A DNA stretch of 12,185 nt from JBFYKJ01 sp041306005 (GTDB taxonomy: Archaea; Altiarchaeota; Altiarchaeia; JAFGQM01). Location: assembly GCA_041306005.1 (NCBI GenBank), contig JBFYKJ010000009.1:1-12185 (forward strand). Direction: 5' to 3'. The translations under genes were made by a program, and so were the position numbers. The notes beneath the pieces were generated by a model that was not told the origin of the DNA, did not search any database, and saw only the letters and a program-made list of their open reading frames with translations. Shown here in pieces: positions 11,232-12,185 of this stretch (positions within the stretch are counted from its first letter, which is position 1; each line of letters starts with the position of its first letter).

Positions 11232-11408
11232 ATGGCGAAACTGCACTCGGAAAACCCGGATACTGCCGCAAAATCCGCAGCTCGGCATTTTGCAAAAACC
11301 GGCGCGGCGAACAAAGTTATACCGGTGCGGTATTCTCGGGCCCCCGGGTTATACCGGGAGTGTATTACTTTTCCTTTAAAAAAGGTGTGGCGACCGCTGC
11401 ATGTTTAA
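11232..11408 (+). CDS. Doubtful 58-codon frame upstream of ftsZ
   Basis: An ATG at 11232 opens a 58-codon frame (starting MAKLHSENPDTAAKSAARHF) that stops at 11406-11408. It is basic and contains no recognised domain. It has no Shine-Dalgarno. A TATA-like ATTTTAAAT near 11166 would leave a leader of about 40 bases. The frame crosses several inverted repeats that look regulatory, so it may be a chance frame. It is listed only because nothing else occupies the stretch. Confidence 0.2.
   Translation: MAKLHSENPDTAAKSAARHFAKTGAANKVIPVRYSRAPGLYRECITFPLKKVWRPLHV
11268..11293 (+). repeat. Inverted repeat, possible hairpin
   Basis: GCAAAAT-CCG (11268-11277) pairs with CGG-c-ATTTTGC (11283-11293), giving ten pairs with one bulged base and a five-base loop. 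It lies in the middle of the divergent region, far from both start codons. It may be an operator or part of an RNA. Confidence 0.5.
11316..11357. promoter_or_regulatory. Repeated GTTATACCGG motifs with overlapping palindromes
   Basis: GTTATACCGG occurs at 11316-11325 and 11348-11357, 32 bases apart. The first copy overlaps the palindrome ATACCG-gtg-CGGTAT (11319-11333). The second copy overlaps CCCGG-gttata-CCGGG (about 11344-11358). A shared core in two symmetrical contexts about three helical turns apart suggests a two-site operator between the divergent promoters, possibly controlling ftsZ. Confidence 0.5.
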
Positions 11409-11411
11409 AGG

Positions 11412-11419
11412 TTTTTATG
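11412..11419 (+). promoter_or_regulatory. TATA-like box for ftsZ
   Basis: AAAGGTTTTTATGC predicts transcription from about 11441. The leader would be about 34 bases to the ATG at 11475 or about 82 bases to the ATG at 11523. The repeated ATGCTT just downstream (11417-11431) lies at the expected start region. Confidence 0.45.
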
Positions 11420-11482
11420 CTTATCATGCTTAATGACAACCGTTATTAGGGCATAGCCAACTTCTGTGGGGGTGATGCCTTA

Positions 11483-11501
11483 CCCGAAGGTTTCCTTCGG
11501 G
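11483..11501 (+). promoter_or_regulatory. Leader hairpin just upstream of ftsZ
   Basis: CCCGAAGG (11483-11490), a TTT loop and CCTTCGGG (11494-11501) form a perfect eight-pair hairpin. It sits after a G-rich GGGGGTGATG and 21 bases before the ATG at 11523. If translation begins at 11475, the hairpin lies inside the coding sequence. If at 11523, it lies in the leader, where it could modulate ribosome access. Confidence 0.6.
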
Positions 11502-11522
11502 CAATGTAAACGCGGGATCAGC

Positions 11523-12185
11523 ATGAAAAAAACGATTTGGGGATTGAGTGACAGCGCCGGTGCGTCAAATGCGCCGGCAGCCGGGAGCGGCCAGCTCAAG
11601 GACGTAGACGAGCAGCTGCTTAAGATCGTCAACAACCTGAAGACCTCAGTTAAGGTCGTGGGTGTCGGCGGTGCCGGTAACAACACGATAAGCAGACTGT
11701 CGGAGATGGGGATCGAGGGCGCAAAGACAATAGCTATGAACACCGACGCCCAAGACCTGCTTTATACCGTATCGGACTTCAAGGTCCTGCTCGGCGCTGA
11801 GCTGACGGGCGGCCTTGGCGCGGGTTCCGACCCTGAGACGGGCGAGAACGCGGCCATGGAGAGCCTGGACGACATAACGCGCGTCCTGCAGGGCTCCGCA
11901 CTGGTGTTTGTCACCTGCGGCCTTGGTGGTGGTACGGGTTCCGGCGCGGCTGCCGTTGTGGCCAAAGCTGCAAAGGACCTTGGCGCACTTACGGTGGCAA
12001 TAGTCACACTGCCGTTCCAGGTAGAGGGGACGCACAGGTGGCAAAACGCCGAGAAGGGCTTTGCCGAGCTCAAGAAGCACGCCGACAGCGTAATAGTCAT
12101 ACAAAACGACACGTTGCTGAGCCTTGTGCCTCACCTGCCGGTGAACCAGGCGTTCAGAGTGGCAGACGACCTCTTGTCGAACGCC
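11523..12185 (+). CDS. ftsZ: Cell division GTPase FtsZ, N-terminal part (runs off right edge)
   Basis: The first 221 residues are visible. FtsZ is the tubulin-like GTPase that polymerises into the division ring at mid-cell. After about 40 variable residues, the GTP-binding domain begins with VKVVGVGGAGNNTISRL (43-59), then AMNTDAQDL, LTGGLGAGSDPETGENAA (94-111) and the tubulin signature GGGTGSG (135-141), followed by ALTVAIVTLPFQVEG and VIVIQNDTLL. The usual T-R-G-L-G-A-G loop reads T-G-G-L-G-A-G, and the usual I-P-N reads I-Q-N, both mild variations. Archaea often have two copies, FtsZ1 and FtsZ2, and I cannot say which this is. The frame is open back to an ATG at 11475, directly next to a GGGGGTG run. 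Starting there would add 16 residues. The family gives no clear choice in this variable head. Confidence 0.95.
   Translation, partial: MKKTIWGLSDSAGASNAPAAGSGQLKDVDEQLLKIVNNLKTSVKVVGVGGAGNNTISRLSEMGIEGAKTIAMNTDAQDLLYTVSDFKVLLGAELTGGLGAGSDPETGENAAMESLDDITRVLQGSALVFVTCGLGGGTGSGAAAVVAKAAKDLGALTVAIVTLPFQVEGTHRWQNAEKGFAELKKHADSVIVIQNDTLLSLVPHLPVNQAFRVADDLLSNA

Larger units (their letters stand above)
11127..11522. other. Divergent intergenic region between the MazG-like gene and ftsZ
   Basis: This 396-base stretch holds both outward promoters and several repeats, described separately: a hairpin at 11268-11293, GTTATACCGG repeats at 11316-11357, the ftsZ TATA-like box and a leader hairpin. A 58-codon frame at 11232-11408 is the only open frame of note. 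A CCTTT-aaa-AAAGG inverted repeat at about 11373-11385 is also present. I find no tRNA or box C/D RNA signature. Confidence 0.6.

Overview
The window looks archaeal, from a genome of fairly high GC content. Several start codons have an A/T-rich TATA-like box centred about 23-28 bases upstream and little or no leader, which is the archaeal leaderless pattern. Other genes carry a GGTGA-type Shine-Dalgarno. Arg AGG and Ile ATA codons are frequent. The gene content also fits: an Exo5-type Fe-S exonuclease, an archaeal-style Xre regulator with a four-helix membrane protein, a split NOL1/NOP2/Sun methyltransferase plus PUA protein, and FtsZ. The lineage cannot be fixed from this sequence. A DPANN or other small-genome archaeon is possible but is only a guess.

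Layout. Bases 1-320 hold no protein gene that I can support. They hold a GC-rich stretch with several hairpins and a possible pseudoknot, followed by T-rich tracts, which suggests the end of a structured RNA on the + strand. On the - strand, 321-1135 carries a 32-residue single-span membrane microprotein, an Xre-type regulator and a four-helix membrane protein. Bases 1136-1573 are a regulatory-looking stretch with nested inverted repeats, several TATA-like boxes, a possible leaderless 31-codon gene and an 11-base tandem repeat. On the - strand, 1574-3570 holds a zinc-ribbon protein, an unrecognised 162-residue protein and the Exo5-like nuclease. A TrmH/SpoU RNA methyltransferase (+) converges on a small basic protein (-). 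Then come an atypical Rossmann methyltransferase and an MFS transporter, both + and probably co-transcribed.

Bases 6970-8546 carry a 24-residue lysine-rich microprotein with a textbook Shine-Dalgarno, then a DEAD-box RNA helicase with an RGG/SG-rich tail. A short convergent gap with a 17-base direct repeat separates these from a - strand operon: MazG-like pyrophosphatase, NSUN-type m5C methyltransferase with a long Pro/Ala-rich N-terminal extension, and a stand-alone PUA-type protein. A 396-base divergent region with several inverted repeats leads to ftsZ, which runs off the right edge.

Functional theme. RNA modification and remodelling dominate: the TrmH methyltransferase, the NSUN methyltransferase with its PUA partner, the DEAD-box helicase and perhaps the Rossmann methyltransferase. 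DNA repair (Exo5), nucleotide-pool cleaning (MazG-like) and cell division (FtsZ) are also present. The least explained features are the very short genes at 321-419, 1378-1473 and 6970-7044, the structured region at 1-270, and the repeat-rich promoter regions at 1200-1500 and 11160-11500.
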